A stretch of 64,000 bases of DNA from Ananas comosus (GCF_001540865.1 NC_033622.1:15469237-15533236), one strand, 5' to 3'; shown: positions 44,780 to 56,152, counted from the first letter of the stretch. Program-made: numbers and translations. Notes: generated from the letters alone by a model not told the origin.

Positions 44780-45140
44780 CATGATGAATTTTGGTGGCGA
44801 TGGAGTGCAAAGGAATAATTCATAGTCAAATCTATATCCACATGTGGAACGATGGAGGGAGAAGAGATGCACAACTCAAAAAGCTATGAGATTGAGAGTA
44901 TCATTGGAAGTACGAATTTTTTTTTGGATAGTACTTAAGAAAGTGTCCCCTACAGCTTGGCAATCTATCCAAGAAAGATTGGATGGGAAACCATTTGTTT
45001 GTGCTTTGTGGATTCTCTTTGAAGACGGTTGATCACATTTTCACATATATTTTCAATAGATACTTTGTGGTGATGGTTGGTGAAGGAGATATGGAATGGA
45101 CCTTTAGTAAAGATGTTGGTAAAATTTGGAAAAAGATATA
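44780..45140 (+). mobile_element. LINE remnant with zf-RVT-like region, block B
   Basis: Counterpart of 37735-38270; translations read EVRIFFWIVLKKV, and later DHIFTY followed by NRYFVVMVGEGDMEW. Several frameshifts. The right end is cut by a foldback element at about 45142. Confidence 0.6.
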
Positions 45141-45141
45141 G

Positions 45142-45820
45142 TATTAAAATTTTCAATCAAACATATTGATCTTACTGTAAATAGTATAAAGAATTTTGGG
45201 AAAACTTCAAAAACCCTCCCTGTGGTTTCATGCATTCTCACTTTCATACCCTGTGGTTTAAAACGTATCAATTTGCCCCCCTGTGGTTTCATTTTTCTCT
45301 TTTTGTTATCAATTTTATTATTTTTTTTTTAAATCAGTGACAAAATTAAAATTAAAGGATACTAAAAAGAATATTCGATAAACATAGATGGTTATCTGAA
45401 GTTTTTTGTATATAATTTAACGAAATATTAACGAAAAAGCTTCTAAAAAGATAAAAACGAAACCACAGGGGGGCAAATTGATACGTTTTAAACCACAGGG
45501 TACTAAAGTGAGAATGCATGAAACCACAGGGGGGGTTTTTGAAGTTTTCCCAAGAATTTTCTATCAAAATTTATTTGATTTGAATATTTTTATACCGTTA
45601 AACTTGTAAACGGTATACATCAATCATTAAAAATTATTTATTTTGAACTCTTTCGATCGCTAAGAAAATGAGACCGAAAATTACAAAAATTATTTTCTAA
45701 ATAGTTCAAATACGCTAGATGAAGTTTAACGGAACTGATCGTCGATTCGAAAACTCTATCATCGAAAACGAATTAGAACCATGGAGATCTCCGTGCTCCT
45801 AATAGCACACAAGACCTACT

Positions 45821-45863
<43 letters not shown>

Positions 45864-45895
45864 GAGAGAGAGAGAGAGAGAGAGTATGTTGATGT
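45142..45895. mobile_element. foldback MITE, left end lost, interrupted by a Mutator-type element
   Basis: The same superfamily as 34706-35352. Pieces on both sides of 45198-45551 join into one element (TATTGATCTTACTGTAAATAGTATAA...CTATCAAAATTTATTTGA). The right end reads TCATCGAAAACGAATTAG, ATGGAGATCTCCGTGCTCC, then (GT)n(TA)n(GA)n up to about 45885. Confidence 0.7.
45198..45551. mobile_element. Mutator-type palindromic MITE
   Basis: 354 bp with long inverted ends: GGGAAAACTTCAAAAACCCT on the left pairs with its complement at the right end. The arms carry CCTGTGGTTTCATGCATTCT and ATCAATTTGCCCCCCTGTGG. It is flanked by a perfect 9-bp duplication AAGAATTTT (45189-45197 and 45552-45560), the size made by Mutator-like transposases. 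Confidence 0.88.
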
Positions 45896-45929
45896 TATAT
45901 TTATGCTATTTTAGATTTTTTTTTCAGAA

Positions 45930-46430
45930 ATAAATTTATCGCGTTGAAACGAACAGCAAACTAAATGCTGCATCAAAACAAAGCACACGATCTCTGCTTA
46001 AATTTGCAAAAAGTACGAGAAAAGACGTGATGAGAAAACTCGATATGGAGGAAACGGAAAAAACAAAACCTTTGGATCGGTGAGGAGAATCGTCGTCTTC
46101 GAGATCGTCAGGTTGCATTGTGCTACACGTTCGACCTTTTCCTCCTAGGGTTAGGGTTTCGCGGACGAAGAGCGTTCGAAGCGGAGGGAACAAGGAAACA
46201 ACGCGCGAGTATGAGCGAGGGAACGAAATATGCTTGGGATTCAAATTCCGCGAAAAACATATGAGCGAGGGAACGAAATATGCTTGGGATTCAAATTCGG
46301 AGAAATGTTTTTGAGCTCGGAAGTCAAAAAGGCTCGGACCCAATCTTGACCCGGCCCATTAAATGCCGGCCTATTTTTGTAAAGATGGGCCTCTTTAATG
46401 TATAACATTTTTAAATAATTACTATAGCAC
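45930..46430 (-). pseudogene. truncated copy of BRCT-RING 5' end, block C
   Basis: Second decapitated copy: intron-1 start, exon 1 ([17 protein letters not shown]), leader and telo-box, no further exons. Inside it a segment of about 52 bp (ATGAGCGAGGGAACGAAATA...) is tandemly duplicated near 46211-46310, a change not found in blocks A and B. Confidence 0.8.
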
Positions 46431-46662
46431 TTTGGATTATCTCATCTTATCTCATCTTATCTTAACTTTCTTTTAAATACAAAATAGTCATAAGATAATA
46501 TCCATTAATTTGACCATTATAAACAACAATTAAGAAAAACTGAAACCGCGTTAACCCCCCCAGAAAAAAAAAATGGAATAGAGTAGTATTTAGAAATGTC
46601 AAATTCATTATGCTTGTAGCCTAAGTTTGTCCAATATATATATTCATAAATATGTATATAAT

Positions 46663-48614
46663 TCTATATATATATATATATATATAAATTATTGGAAGCA
46701 TTGTTCGCAATTGAACTATATGATCCGACGTGGCGCACCTTACAAAATAAGTTTCAATGTGCCACGTGGCATATATAATATATATATATCATAACAAACT
46801 ATTTTAATTAATATTATCAATATTTAAGTAATTAGAGGAATTCATAACCACTATTTATTTAAAATTGTATATAAAATATTAAAGTAATTAGAGGGAATCA
46901 TAACCAACTATTTTAATTAATTTATTATCAAATATTTAAGTAATTAGAGAAAATCATAACCATACATACCAAATAATATATAACTATTTTAATTAAATAT
47001 TTACAATATTTAATATATTAAAGAAATCATAACCATACATACCAATTATTTTAATATTGTAAAATTTGATCTTCTTTTTTATATATATTTTTTAATATAT
47101 ATAATAGCTTTACTTATTTTTATAATATAAAATAAAAAGTAATAAAATTTTTTCCTTAACTGCACAATAGTTATTTTTTCTTAACTCAGTCAACAGTTAT
47201 TTTTTTTTTTAACTGAACAAACAGTTATTTTTTTTTTCCCTTTCTTTCTTGATTGAGGCCTATTCAACTTTTATAATTCTCTCTCTATTTTCTTTGGGTT
47301 TAGGTCTAACATCTCTCGCGTTTACTTTTATCCCATTGCAGATGATGGCGAGCGGGGCGCGTCAAAGTAGAAGAGGCGGAGGCGGCGTGAAAATCGCATG
47401 TATTTGTTTAATTTTATTTAATTTTTTGGATTATATATATATATTATCAAAACTATTTAATTAAATTATTATACAAATAATTAAATAATTAAAGAAATCA
47501 TAACCATACACACCAAATTATTTTGATATTGTAAAATTTGGTCTTCTTCTTTATAATATCTTTTTATATATATACTTTACTTATTTAAATATTAAAATAA
47601 TAAAAGTAATAATTATTTTTTTTCTTAACTGCACAATAGTTATTTTTTTCTTATTTTGTTTCCCTTCTTTCTTTGATTGGGGCTATTCAACTTTTATAGT
47701 TAAGTTATAAATTTTTTATCTTAAAATTATAATTATTAATTTATTTAACAGAGAAAATCCATATTTTCTCAATGTATTATCCATTATGAAGGTGGACGGC
47801 AAGACTTATTTTCCATATTTATTCACAATCTTTCTACAAAAGTAAGTTTAATTTTTCATCTTTATGCACATATCTTTCTACAAAATGTAATTTATTTCAA
47901 AATTCAAAAATAATTAGTTTTAATGATTTGGTCTGTTTGTAAGTATATAGTATCTTCTTCTTTTTTTTAGTTTTGGACTTCGTCATAGTATTGAAATTTT
48001 GGAGCGCATTAATATTTGCCCCTATGCAAGAAATGCTCAATAATTACTTTTGGGAGGTATGTTTGATATTTAATTTTAAATTTTGATTGATTTGTTGAAA
48101 ATAATGAATATACATACATGACTAATTTATTTACAATAATAATTATTTTTTTAGTTTAAAAGAATCATAATATGTATCAATGCTTCACAAGTTCTAAAAA
48201 TTTACTTTCAATTTAGTCACTTTATCCTTCAAATAATAACTTTACAGGAATTAGTCATTAAAATTTGAAATAAAATTAATTTTCTTCGCCATTTCAATAT
48301 TATGTATAAAAAAATATATAATAATAATTATGTAAATTTTAATTGTTTGAACTTTTTACTTTTTCATTTTAAAATCTTTTCATTTTAAATTATTTACTTA
48401 CAATCTATTAGTATATCATGATAGTATTTATTTTAATTTGATTCAATAATTTTTCTAATAAAAGCTTAATATGTAAAAATTAATATATATTATATAAAAA
48501 TTGTAATAAAAATATATTAGAAAAACTTAATATGTAAAAATTAATATATATTATATAAAAAATGTAATTAAAAGATAAATTTAAAATCCGTGCATTGCAC
48601 GGGTTAGTTACTAA
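46663..48614 (+). mobile_element. putative Helitron (about 1.95 kb) upstream of DUF1262-C
   Basis: An AT-rich block replacing the position occupied by the foldback element in block A. The 3' end is typical: a perfect hairpin CCGTGCATTGCACGG (48588-48602), 8 bases, then CTAA (48611-48614) followed by host T. The 5' end TCTATATATA... at 46663 fits but its exact base is uncertain because of the TA run. Inside are exon-like pieces with splice signals, such as CCCATTGCAG/ATGATGGCGAGCG at 47330-47400, which is GC-rich and unlike its surroundings. No helicase is seen. Confidence 0.65.
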
Positions 48615-48757
48615 TATATATATATATAAAAGAAAGTAACACATGGCATCTTTATGAAAAGTCAACGGTCAAACGTATTATGCCAAGTCATCATATCCAA
48701 ATGAGTTGTTTCCGGGCAATCACACAGCGAATAACTAACTTAGCAGCTCCTTATCAG

Positions 48758-48765
48758 TATAAAAA
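48758..48765 (+). promoter_or_regulatory. TATA box of DUF1262-C
   Basis: TATAAAAA about 50 bp before the start codon, within a leader nearly identical to that of copy A, where the same position reads A-rich without TATA. Confidence 0.6.
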
Positions 48766-48811
48766 GATGTTAACACATCTATGTAAGTATAGAATTAAAG
48801 GGGAAATAAAA

Positions 48812-50782
48812 ATGTATGCAACAAAACCACTTTCCATATTCAAAGCTTTTCCTGAAACTGCGTTTCAGCCACCTCCGGAAGGTCCCAGTTCCGGGTACCT
48901 GGTGCACAAAGACGAAGTATCCGATGGCGGTGACTCTGCTTGTTGCTGGGGACTTTGTGAGGGAACGAGGGTGAGGGATCTCCCTTTCCCTCAGAATAGG
49001 ATCCTCACCGTCCGATACTCCGAGCAACAAGGAGAGAACAGCTCACATTATAGCGCCGTCGTCTTCTTCATCCCTGTTCTTGACAAGCCCTTGTCCTCAA
49101 ATCACTACTACGTCGTCGTCGGAAAAGGGAAGGATAAAGGGTACGTAATTTGCATGTATAATCAACATCTCTCATTGTGTAATAACGTACCAACGTAGAT
49201 ATTCAATTTTTAGACATTTAATTTTGGAGTTTAGCTATTTTGCATGCATGATGTAGAACGCAGCGAAAGTATTCGTTCGTATCTTTTGCAGGAATGATTC
49301 ACGTTATAACGCCCGGATCGTCGAGATTGATTCACGTGTCCTTTGATCGTCCTTGTTTAGATCTTCTCACGTTCCGAATTCGCGATGGATCGAACTACAA
49401 ATGAGCACGATCACAAATCCACCATTCAAGTTTCTCTTAGAATAATAGGTCAATGGAGGATGTGGTTTCTCTCTATTATTTTCTTATTCTCTCTCTTTTT
49501 CCGTTCGTTCGTTTTATGTGGGATCGCCCGTCTATTTATAAGGAATTCCAAAGTCCTAATAGCGTTAGAGATAAGGTCAAATCGGTTATTATTTATTATC
49601 CTAATATAATTAGATTTATCTCTAATTAGTTTTTCAATTTAAAAGCGAGATTAATCCTAATCCAATTAGATAACATAATATCCGTCGGATCGAACCCGTT
49701 TATAGGCGTACCCGATTCGATTTAACCGAGTGCCAACACATGATTATTAAGTCCCTGCGATAGTGTGACAAATCCCAGAAAAATGTCATGCGAGTGAATA
49801 TTAATTACCAGAACAACTTTTTGTTAATTGAATAGCCAAAAGGTCTAAATACTGGTACTAGATAATCAAATTGAGGTTAAATTAATTTGAACAATTGAAT
49901 AACTATTGGATGTTTCATTTATGTTTGTGATGTTGTATGCTCAGGAAAATTTATACGTGCTCTAAAGAGGAGGACATGAGCACATGGTGCTTCTGCCAAT
50001 GCATAAATGACGTGAAGCCGAGCCCCTTTGATCACAGAAACATCTACCAACAAATGGAGATCGTGCCGAAGAAGGGGAAGTTCACCGCGAAGTCCGCAGC
50101 TCCCGACGGTTTTGCGCCGTGGCTGTTCAGGAAGAAGTATTGGCGAGTTTACGCGGCGCAACCAGAGAACTACAGCTTAAGTGATGCGCTCGGGCTCGAC
50201 ATAGCCCTCCGGTCGCGTCCACTCAAGCTCGACTTCCCGATCACGGTAGAAGACACCCCGAAGTCAGCCATCGGGAAGTGGTATTGCCCCTTCTTTTTCG
50301 TCAAGGAAAATCGGAGCTTCAAGGAGCAAATGAGCAATGCCATGTTCTACGAGATTTCTCTGGAGCAAATTTGGGAGCAAATATATGCCAAGGGGAATTT
50401 CTACGGCGACTGCGCAAATGTTGTTGAGGTGAATACTAGCGTGCAGAGCAAAAGAGTTACTGTAAATGGTGAAGTTGCAGTTGAAGCAGCAGATGTTGAT
50501 GGTTTCGTGTGGTTTGCAAATGTTGTTTCCAGGAGAGAGAGTTTTGGGCTTAGTTTAGCTGTGTGGAATAGGATGAGATTGGAGCAGAGTAGGGAAGGAT
50601 GGGTTGATGCTGGTGAAGAGAGGGTGGAGAGGGTGGAGGAATTTGGAGGGGGATTAAATGGGTGGAAGAGGTTTGGGTGCTATGTGTTTGTGGAGAGGTA
50701 TGTGTTCAAGAGAATGGATGGGATCTTAGCTTTCACATTTGATTTTTTGCACAACAGGAAAGTTAGGACCAAATGGGAGTGA
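48812..50782 (+). CDS. DUF1262 protein, copy C
   Basis: Third paralogue, exons 48812-49140 and 49945-50782 (388 aa). Framework segments are the same as in copies A and B; the patch after LTVRY reads YSEQQGENSSHYSAVV. In the cysteine signature it has MSTWCFCQC where A and B have MSTCCFC.C, a loss of one cysteine. Near the C-terminus it has FDFLHNRKV instead of FDFVHNRKV. The 804-bp intron contains a complete solo LTR (49252-49738) with its target duplication. The frame is open and splice sites are intact, so the copy is probably functional. Confidence 0.9.
49252..49738. mobile_element. solo LTR in the DUF1262-C intron
   Basis: 487 bp beginning TGTAGAACGCAGCGAAAG and ending GTGCCAACA (TG...CA). 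It is flanked by a perfect 5-bp duplication CATGA (49247-49251 and 49739-49743). No internal retrotransposon sequence or second LTR is present, as expected after recombination between two LTRs. The start resembles Copia-type LTRs, but the family is not certain. Confidence 0.88.
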
Positions 50783-51533
50783 GGATCATTCTAAATCTAT
50801 TTTGTATATGTTTGAAACCATTAAGTTTGTTTTCAGGGTTCTGATGTTATGTATTTGTCAGTTAGTTGGTGAAACTATAGTGGGTCTGTAAAGTTGGTTC
50901 TTTATTGTATCAATTATTTCTATTTGTATAATGAATGTTTGATAAATTAGCATTATTGTCCTGTTAATTTAGTGGCTAATTTGGTATTCATTAGTATGCA
51001 ACTTCTTAGGGAGAAAATAAACATTGACTTGGAGTCTTGAATAGTCCGAGTGGGCCTTGTGTGTCTCCTTGAGATACCAATTGGACCTCAAAGCTCACTT
51101 CAGATACCAATTAAATGATCCTAGTCAGCTAGATTAACTTTTTTTTCATTTTCTGTTTCCTTTTTCCTTTACCAATTGTATTGAAATGGGGTGCAAAGTA
51201 AATACTTACCAATTGGGAGATTTCTCTAGAGTATGGGACCTATCACCACACAATGCTTATTTGTCCAACATGGCAATGACTTGGATTTGTTTAACCGCTA
51301 ACTATCAATAAATGTGATCTTAATCAATAAGCAATGGCATTTCAAATACAAGCTGAACAATGATTTTATAGCGCAAAAAGAAGAAGAAGAAAAAAAAAAA
51401 AACACTAGCATTTTTGGTACATAATATACTACTCATCGTGTACATATATATATATGCAGATAATTAAGTCCAAGCACTCCTCTTTTATGTGACTAGTCAT
51501 CAAGCAAAAGGTGATTTTGAAACCTAATAATAA
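50783..51533. other. 3' flank of DUF1262-C and SSL 3' side
   Basis: Up to about 51195 it aligns with the block-A flank (36979-37440). The LINE remnant is absent here. The rest is the 3' flank of the minus-strand strictosidine synthase-like gene. No gene seen. Confidence 0.6.
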
Positions 51534-53494
51534 TTAAGCTTCGTAAACACCCACATAAGGCGAAACCACGGAGCCCAACCAAAGTGACCCATTCCTCTCT
51601 TCCACTTCACTTATGGAGGTCATTATCCCTCCATCAAGCACCTCGAGAACCCGACCCTCTTGACTCAGTCTCAGCGCGATCGGATGGTCCAGCATGGGCT
51701 CGAAATTGGCCACTCGTTTCTGTAGACCGTTTAGCTGAATCTTTTCTTGGCCGAGGGCCACCCAATACTCGCCTTTGGAGTTTCTCTTGATATTATCCGG
51801 GTAGCCCGGTAACTCTGCAAATGTCTCAAATGTTCCAGTTCTGGGACCGCGGAGCCAGTATTTTAGGATTCTGCAGGGCGAGGTCATGGCCACGAGGAGG
51901 TGAGTGTTGTCATGGCTAACCACGAGCCCGTTCGGAAAAGTGAGGCCATTCTCTAGCACCGTAACTCGCTTCGTCGCGGGGTCGTACCTCATTAACCGTC
52001 CCGAGGCATCGCCGGAGAGCACGAGCATCATATACTCCCTGTGATTATCATTTGCTTGATCGGAACAATAAGAACGTGCGATGAAAATTTGTAACATTTG
52101 TAAATTATATGGGTTGAGATTGTTTTGTCCTAGTTATATTTTTCACGACAACAAGAAAGTGCGAGGTTAGGAGGCTCCCACGCATCTATTTCAATCATAT
52201 CTGAGTCTGGGAATAGGACATATGTCACTTAAATTGCTAATAAATGCTATTCAATTCACAAAGAATTACCTCTGTAAATTTGGAAAAATTTTAGAATACA
52301 ACGGATATATTGGTGGTGTGTCGTAACAAACCAATCAAATATATCTTTTCAGAGATATATGTTCCATCATGATTATAAAAAAATATTTTTATTATACTTT
52401 TGTCTGAAAAGAAGAAATGTAATTAACTTGTTATTAATGACATGGTGCAAGTGTGACAGTGTAGTATTCCTCGTAAATTTGACACCGGTATATACATAAA
52501 CCATGCATTTATTTTTATTTATCGTTTCACACGAATTTTATAGCATATTTGGGTAAATAATACGATAAGAGATTACTTCATCAAAAAAAAAAAAAATGGT
52601 GTAAAAAGATTCAATTATATATTTTTTAAAAAAACTAGTCAATACAGATTTAATTGAGGGATAAAAGATTATTCATGTGATGAATCGAGGGCTTATCCAT
52701 ATATCGGTCACTCTCACTTATTTTCTCTGAACGCAGTTAATGCAGTTGCTCTGCTTCTCTATACATAAGCACCCCCACCCCAAAAAAAAAAGAAAAAAAA
52801 AAGAGAAAAAAAAAAAAGCATGTTCAAAGATTATATTGGCTTTTAAGGTTCTGTGTGATAATTGGTTCAATACGCGTGGTACCATCCGGTCCATTTTGGT
52901 AACCTAGTAACTCCAAACTCGGTGCATATGTATGTACACACCCCGATCGAGTTACGTGATTTTTTTTTTATGCTTATGATCAAGAATGCGCCAAATTGAT
53001 TCATCAAATACAGTTTTAATATACCTCGTAATACACTCCTACAACATTGCACATATTATATCACTGTATCACATGGCGGAAGCATTAAATTTGGTTACTT
53101 ATACTATTTTCATTTAGTTTGATGACATAAATTTCTTTTATATATTTTTCTGAAACTAACAATTTTAGAAAAAAAAAAAAAAAGGTCACCTTCTTTGGAA
53201 GTGAATGCTGCTATCCGTGAAATACACCATCCCGGTGTCTTGGTCAATATCCACTCCATTCGTGAAGTTAAACGGCACACCGTCGGCCACCGCGGCCACC
53301 AACGTCATAGGGCCTCCCTCTGGCCCGACCGTTAGCAGTCCCAGGTACGCGTCTGCGATGTAGAGATCACCCGTCGCCTTGTGGAACTGTAATCCTAGCG
53401 GTCTCCCGCACTTGCTCTCCATCATCTCATTATTATACACACCACACTCTTCATCCCTGTTGTAATATCTTATTCAGTATATTTATTTTACTTG

Positions 53495-53537
<43 letters not shown>

Positions 53538-54100
53538 AAAAAGATAGCTTGGCTATATGAAAAACAAAAGTCAGCGTATAAACACAGAAACTGAGCGTGT
53601 AGAAGACCGAAGCTTTTCCCACCATCTCGCCAAGCACTTACGTAAAACATACAATAGTTCGTTGATATGATATATGCTACAATGTATATTCTTTAAACTA
53701 TATTTTTTAATATAATAAATCAACTTGCAGGTGGAATGAACTCCAGAGTACTATTATTGGTACAAAATAGATAACTTGTTCCGACATGTAAACAGAATCT
53801 AGGGCATTACCTATGGTTCGAGTTGAAAGCAAACTCGACCCAGCCAAGGTCGCCACCCTTCCACTTGAGGACCCTCCCGTTCGAGACCCCGGTGTAAGGC
53901 CCGCCGCCCGACGGGTCGAACGCGAGGCTCTCCGGCCCGGCGCCGATGGTCAGGGACAGCATCTCGAGACTCCTCAGATTTTCAATGGCCCTGATTTCGT
54001 AACATGTCGTGAAGAGAGGGAGAATAGCTAGAAGAATAGTGAGGAGAACATAGTTGGTGAGATCGAAGTGGTTTATCATCTCCATTGCATTGGTAACCAA
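51534..54100 (-). CDS. strictosidine synthase-like protein (SSL)
   Basis: A six-bladed beta-propeller protein of the strictosidine synthase-like family, probably secreted or vacuolar. Exons 54100-53811, 53456-53190 and 52038-51534 (353 aa). The N-terminus has a hydrophobic signal (YVLLTILLAILPLFTTC). Landmarks: GAGPESLAFDPSGGGPYTGV, GRVLKWKG, CGRPLGLQFHKATGDLYIAD, FTNGVDIDQDTGMVYFTDSS, NGLTFPNGLVVSHDNTHLLV, LPGYPDNIKRNSKGEYWVAL. Near the C-terminus the segment aligning with the catalytic-Glu region of true strictosidine synthase (GEHFEQ) reads MTSISEVEE, so Pictet-Spengler activity is unlikely. The role may instead be hydrolase-like, as suggested for plant SSLs. A TATTTAAA box lies at about 54153-54162. 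The start could also be one of two further Met codons within the first nine residues. Confidence 0.9.
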
Positions 54101-54833
54101 TAAGGCAAGTATACTTTGCGAGTTTGACTCGAGAGAACACTACTTACAGGTGCTTTAAATAGATGTCCATAAACTATGAATTGAACCAAAAGAAAAGGTT
54201 AAACAATAGTTGAATCTTTGCTATTTTTGATTATTTATGCACAAAAATGGGGTGGGTGGGGGAAGTGATGGGATTCTATTGGTTGGGCATTTAATTAGGG
54301 AAGATCGATCGAGTCAGAAGCCTTGAATATGATAGTGGTTTCCTGAATTTTCTTGTCGCTTGGTTTCCTTTTCTCACAAATCGAAACGCAAAAAATAAAT
54401 TTTAAAAAAATACTTAATACAAGAGAAAAAAAGATAATAAAAAAGCACAATAAGATTTACGTGATTCGACCAACGACATGCGTCCACAAACGAAAACGAA
54501 GTAAATATTTTATTAATATCAAAGATAGAATACAAAAAATGAATCTTTCAAAAATAAAAACTTCGAAAAATTAAATATATATATGACGCGCACATGTACA
54601 GAGCATCTCCAATGAAACACGTCCTTACAATGGGATCGGATCTAAGAGCAACAATAGAAATCACCTTAGCCGTACGGACTATCCAGCAACTTAGACTTAA
54701 TTAGTCCATGCCTTCTAATTAGTCGCACCGGCCTCATTAATATATCCTTTTATATATATATATATATATATATATNTCGAAAACGGTTCAGGAGCGCGGA
54801 GGCCTCCGTGCTCCTGAGAGCACAGCAGCCCTG

Positions 54834-54868
<35 letters not shown>

Positions 54869-55478
54869 TTCAAATTAGAATCTAATTAGAGACGAGGCTT
54901 TATTAGTTTTGCCGTAACATATAATACATAATTTCTAAATACAAGTCTAATTCTAATTGAATTAGAATTTGAATTAGAATTTGAATTAGAATTAGACTCA
55001 TACTTTGATAGTAAAATAAAAAAAATTTTAAAATAAATAATTAATTTAAAATAATTCATTGTTTAGATACTTCTTGAACATTTTTACTGTAGGGTGACAA
55101 AAGTACGTCGATGTTTCGGGAGAAAGTTATGAGCCCACGTGATCAATTAATTCAGAAATTTTGACTTCTAAAATGAAGAAGAAGATGAAGAAGAGATTCT
55201 TATGATGTTGGTACTGTTGGAACCAAAATTATGAAAGTAAAAGGCTGAAGTGCTGTTAATTATATGAATGTTATAATAATTTAACGTGAGCATTAATGAT
55301 TAATTAGCAATATTATACACGGGCCGGTACTTAGAATGTTTCTCAAATTATGGTCGAAATTTAGAAAGATGGCCCTACATCAAATGCTGCGAGAGCTTGC
55401 ATTAATTGAAGGCTAGTACTCGATCGATAGGGAGCGCAAAGCGGTCAATTTCAGTATGAATGTTTCTACATTTGATTG
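54101..55478. other. gene-poor region with repeat fragments
   Basis: SSL promoter, then AT-rich DNA. At 54777-54833, after an N at 54776 in a (TA)n tract, there is an isolated end of the foldback family (TCGAAAACGGTTCAGGAGCG, GGCCTCCGTGCTCCTGAGAG) followed by (TA)n. GAATTAGAATTTGAATTAGA-type repeats occur near 54955-54995. No gene seen. Confidence 0.55.
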
Positions 55479-55880
55479 TGTTAGATATGACTCGAAATTT
55501 ACTATCGATTCAGGTTCGGATTTACGACTCGTCGACAGCTTCGCGGTGCGACTAATTTAGAAAAGAAAATTATGGAGGAAAATGAATGTCTGTAGTGGGG
55601 TGCGGGGGGCGGAGCCCCCCGCGGTACGGATCGGATCCGAAACCTGTTATGAGTTTTTCTTTTCGTTTTTTATCCTAGAGGCGTGTGATCGTGGTTGGTT
55701 GTAACCTGAAGAACATTGTATTCCCTTTTCGTTCCATAGTGAAGTCCTCTCCTCCCTCGCCCGTGGTTTTTTCCTGCAAAAGAATTTTTCATGTAAATCT
55801 GTGTCTCTTTATTTTTCTGCTTGTGGTTTGATTGTTTTTGTGTTCGTCATTTCGTTTCTGTTTATGCATTTGTCGTAACA
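55479..55880. mobile_element. solo LTR with GC hairpin
   Basis: 402 bp from TGTTAGATATGACTCG to GTCGTAACA; the outermost five bases are inverted (TGTTA/TAACA). It is flanked by a perfect 5-bp duplication GATTG (55474-55478 and 55881-55885). A strong hairpin (GCGGGGGGC-GGA-GCCCCCCGC, about 55602-55622) sits in the middle, as in some plant Copia LTRs. No primer-binding site or internal region follows. Confidence 0.88.
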
Positions 55881-56152
55881 GATTGTTTAGAGAAGTTGGT
55901 TAATATTTGATGTTTTTAATGAACAATGAGATTTGAATTCAAATCTTACCTTGCATATAAATAAGTGTGTTTGTGATCATGATATATATATATAAAATAA
56001 AAACTTAATTATGGGATGTCTTGGAAATCTGAACTGAAATTGAAAGCATTACTTGTGAAAATTAAGATACTAAATTAATATCATATATTCTATAAGAAAA
56101 AGTAATATATTTTTATTCGGAAGCAAATTAGCAAAATATACAGTAGCTAGAA

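Noticed and set aside
45104..45567. Small frames with CGFMHSHFSTLWFKT-like text
   Set aside because: Translations of the palindromic Mutator-type element arms; the same peptide-like text appears from both arms.
47249..47464. 71-residue frame in the Helitron-like block as a gene
   Set aside because: Only a short GC-rich piece is exon-like; the rest is AT-rich noise. Kept as a possible captured exon, not as a gene.
49385..49609. 74-residue frame starting MDRTTNEHDHKS
   Set aside because: Lies wholly inside the solo LTR; LTRs do not encode protein.
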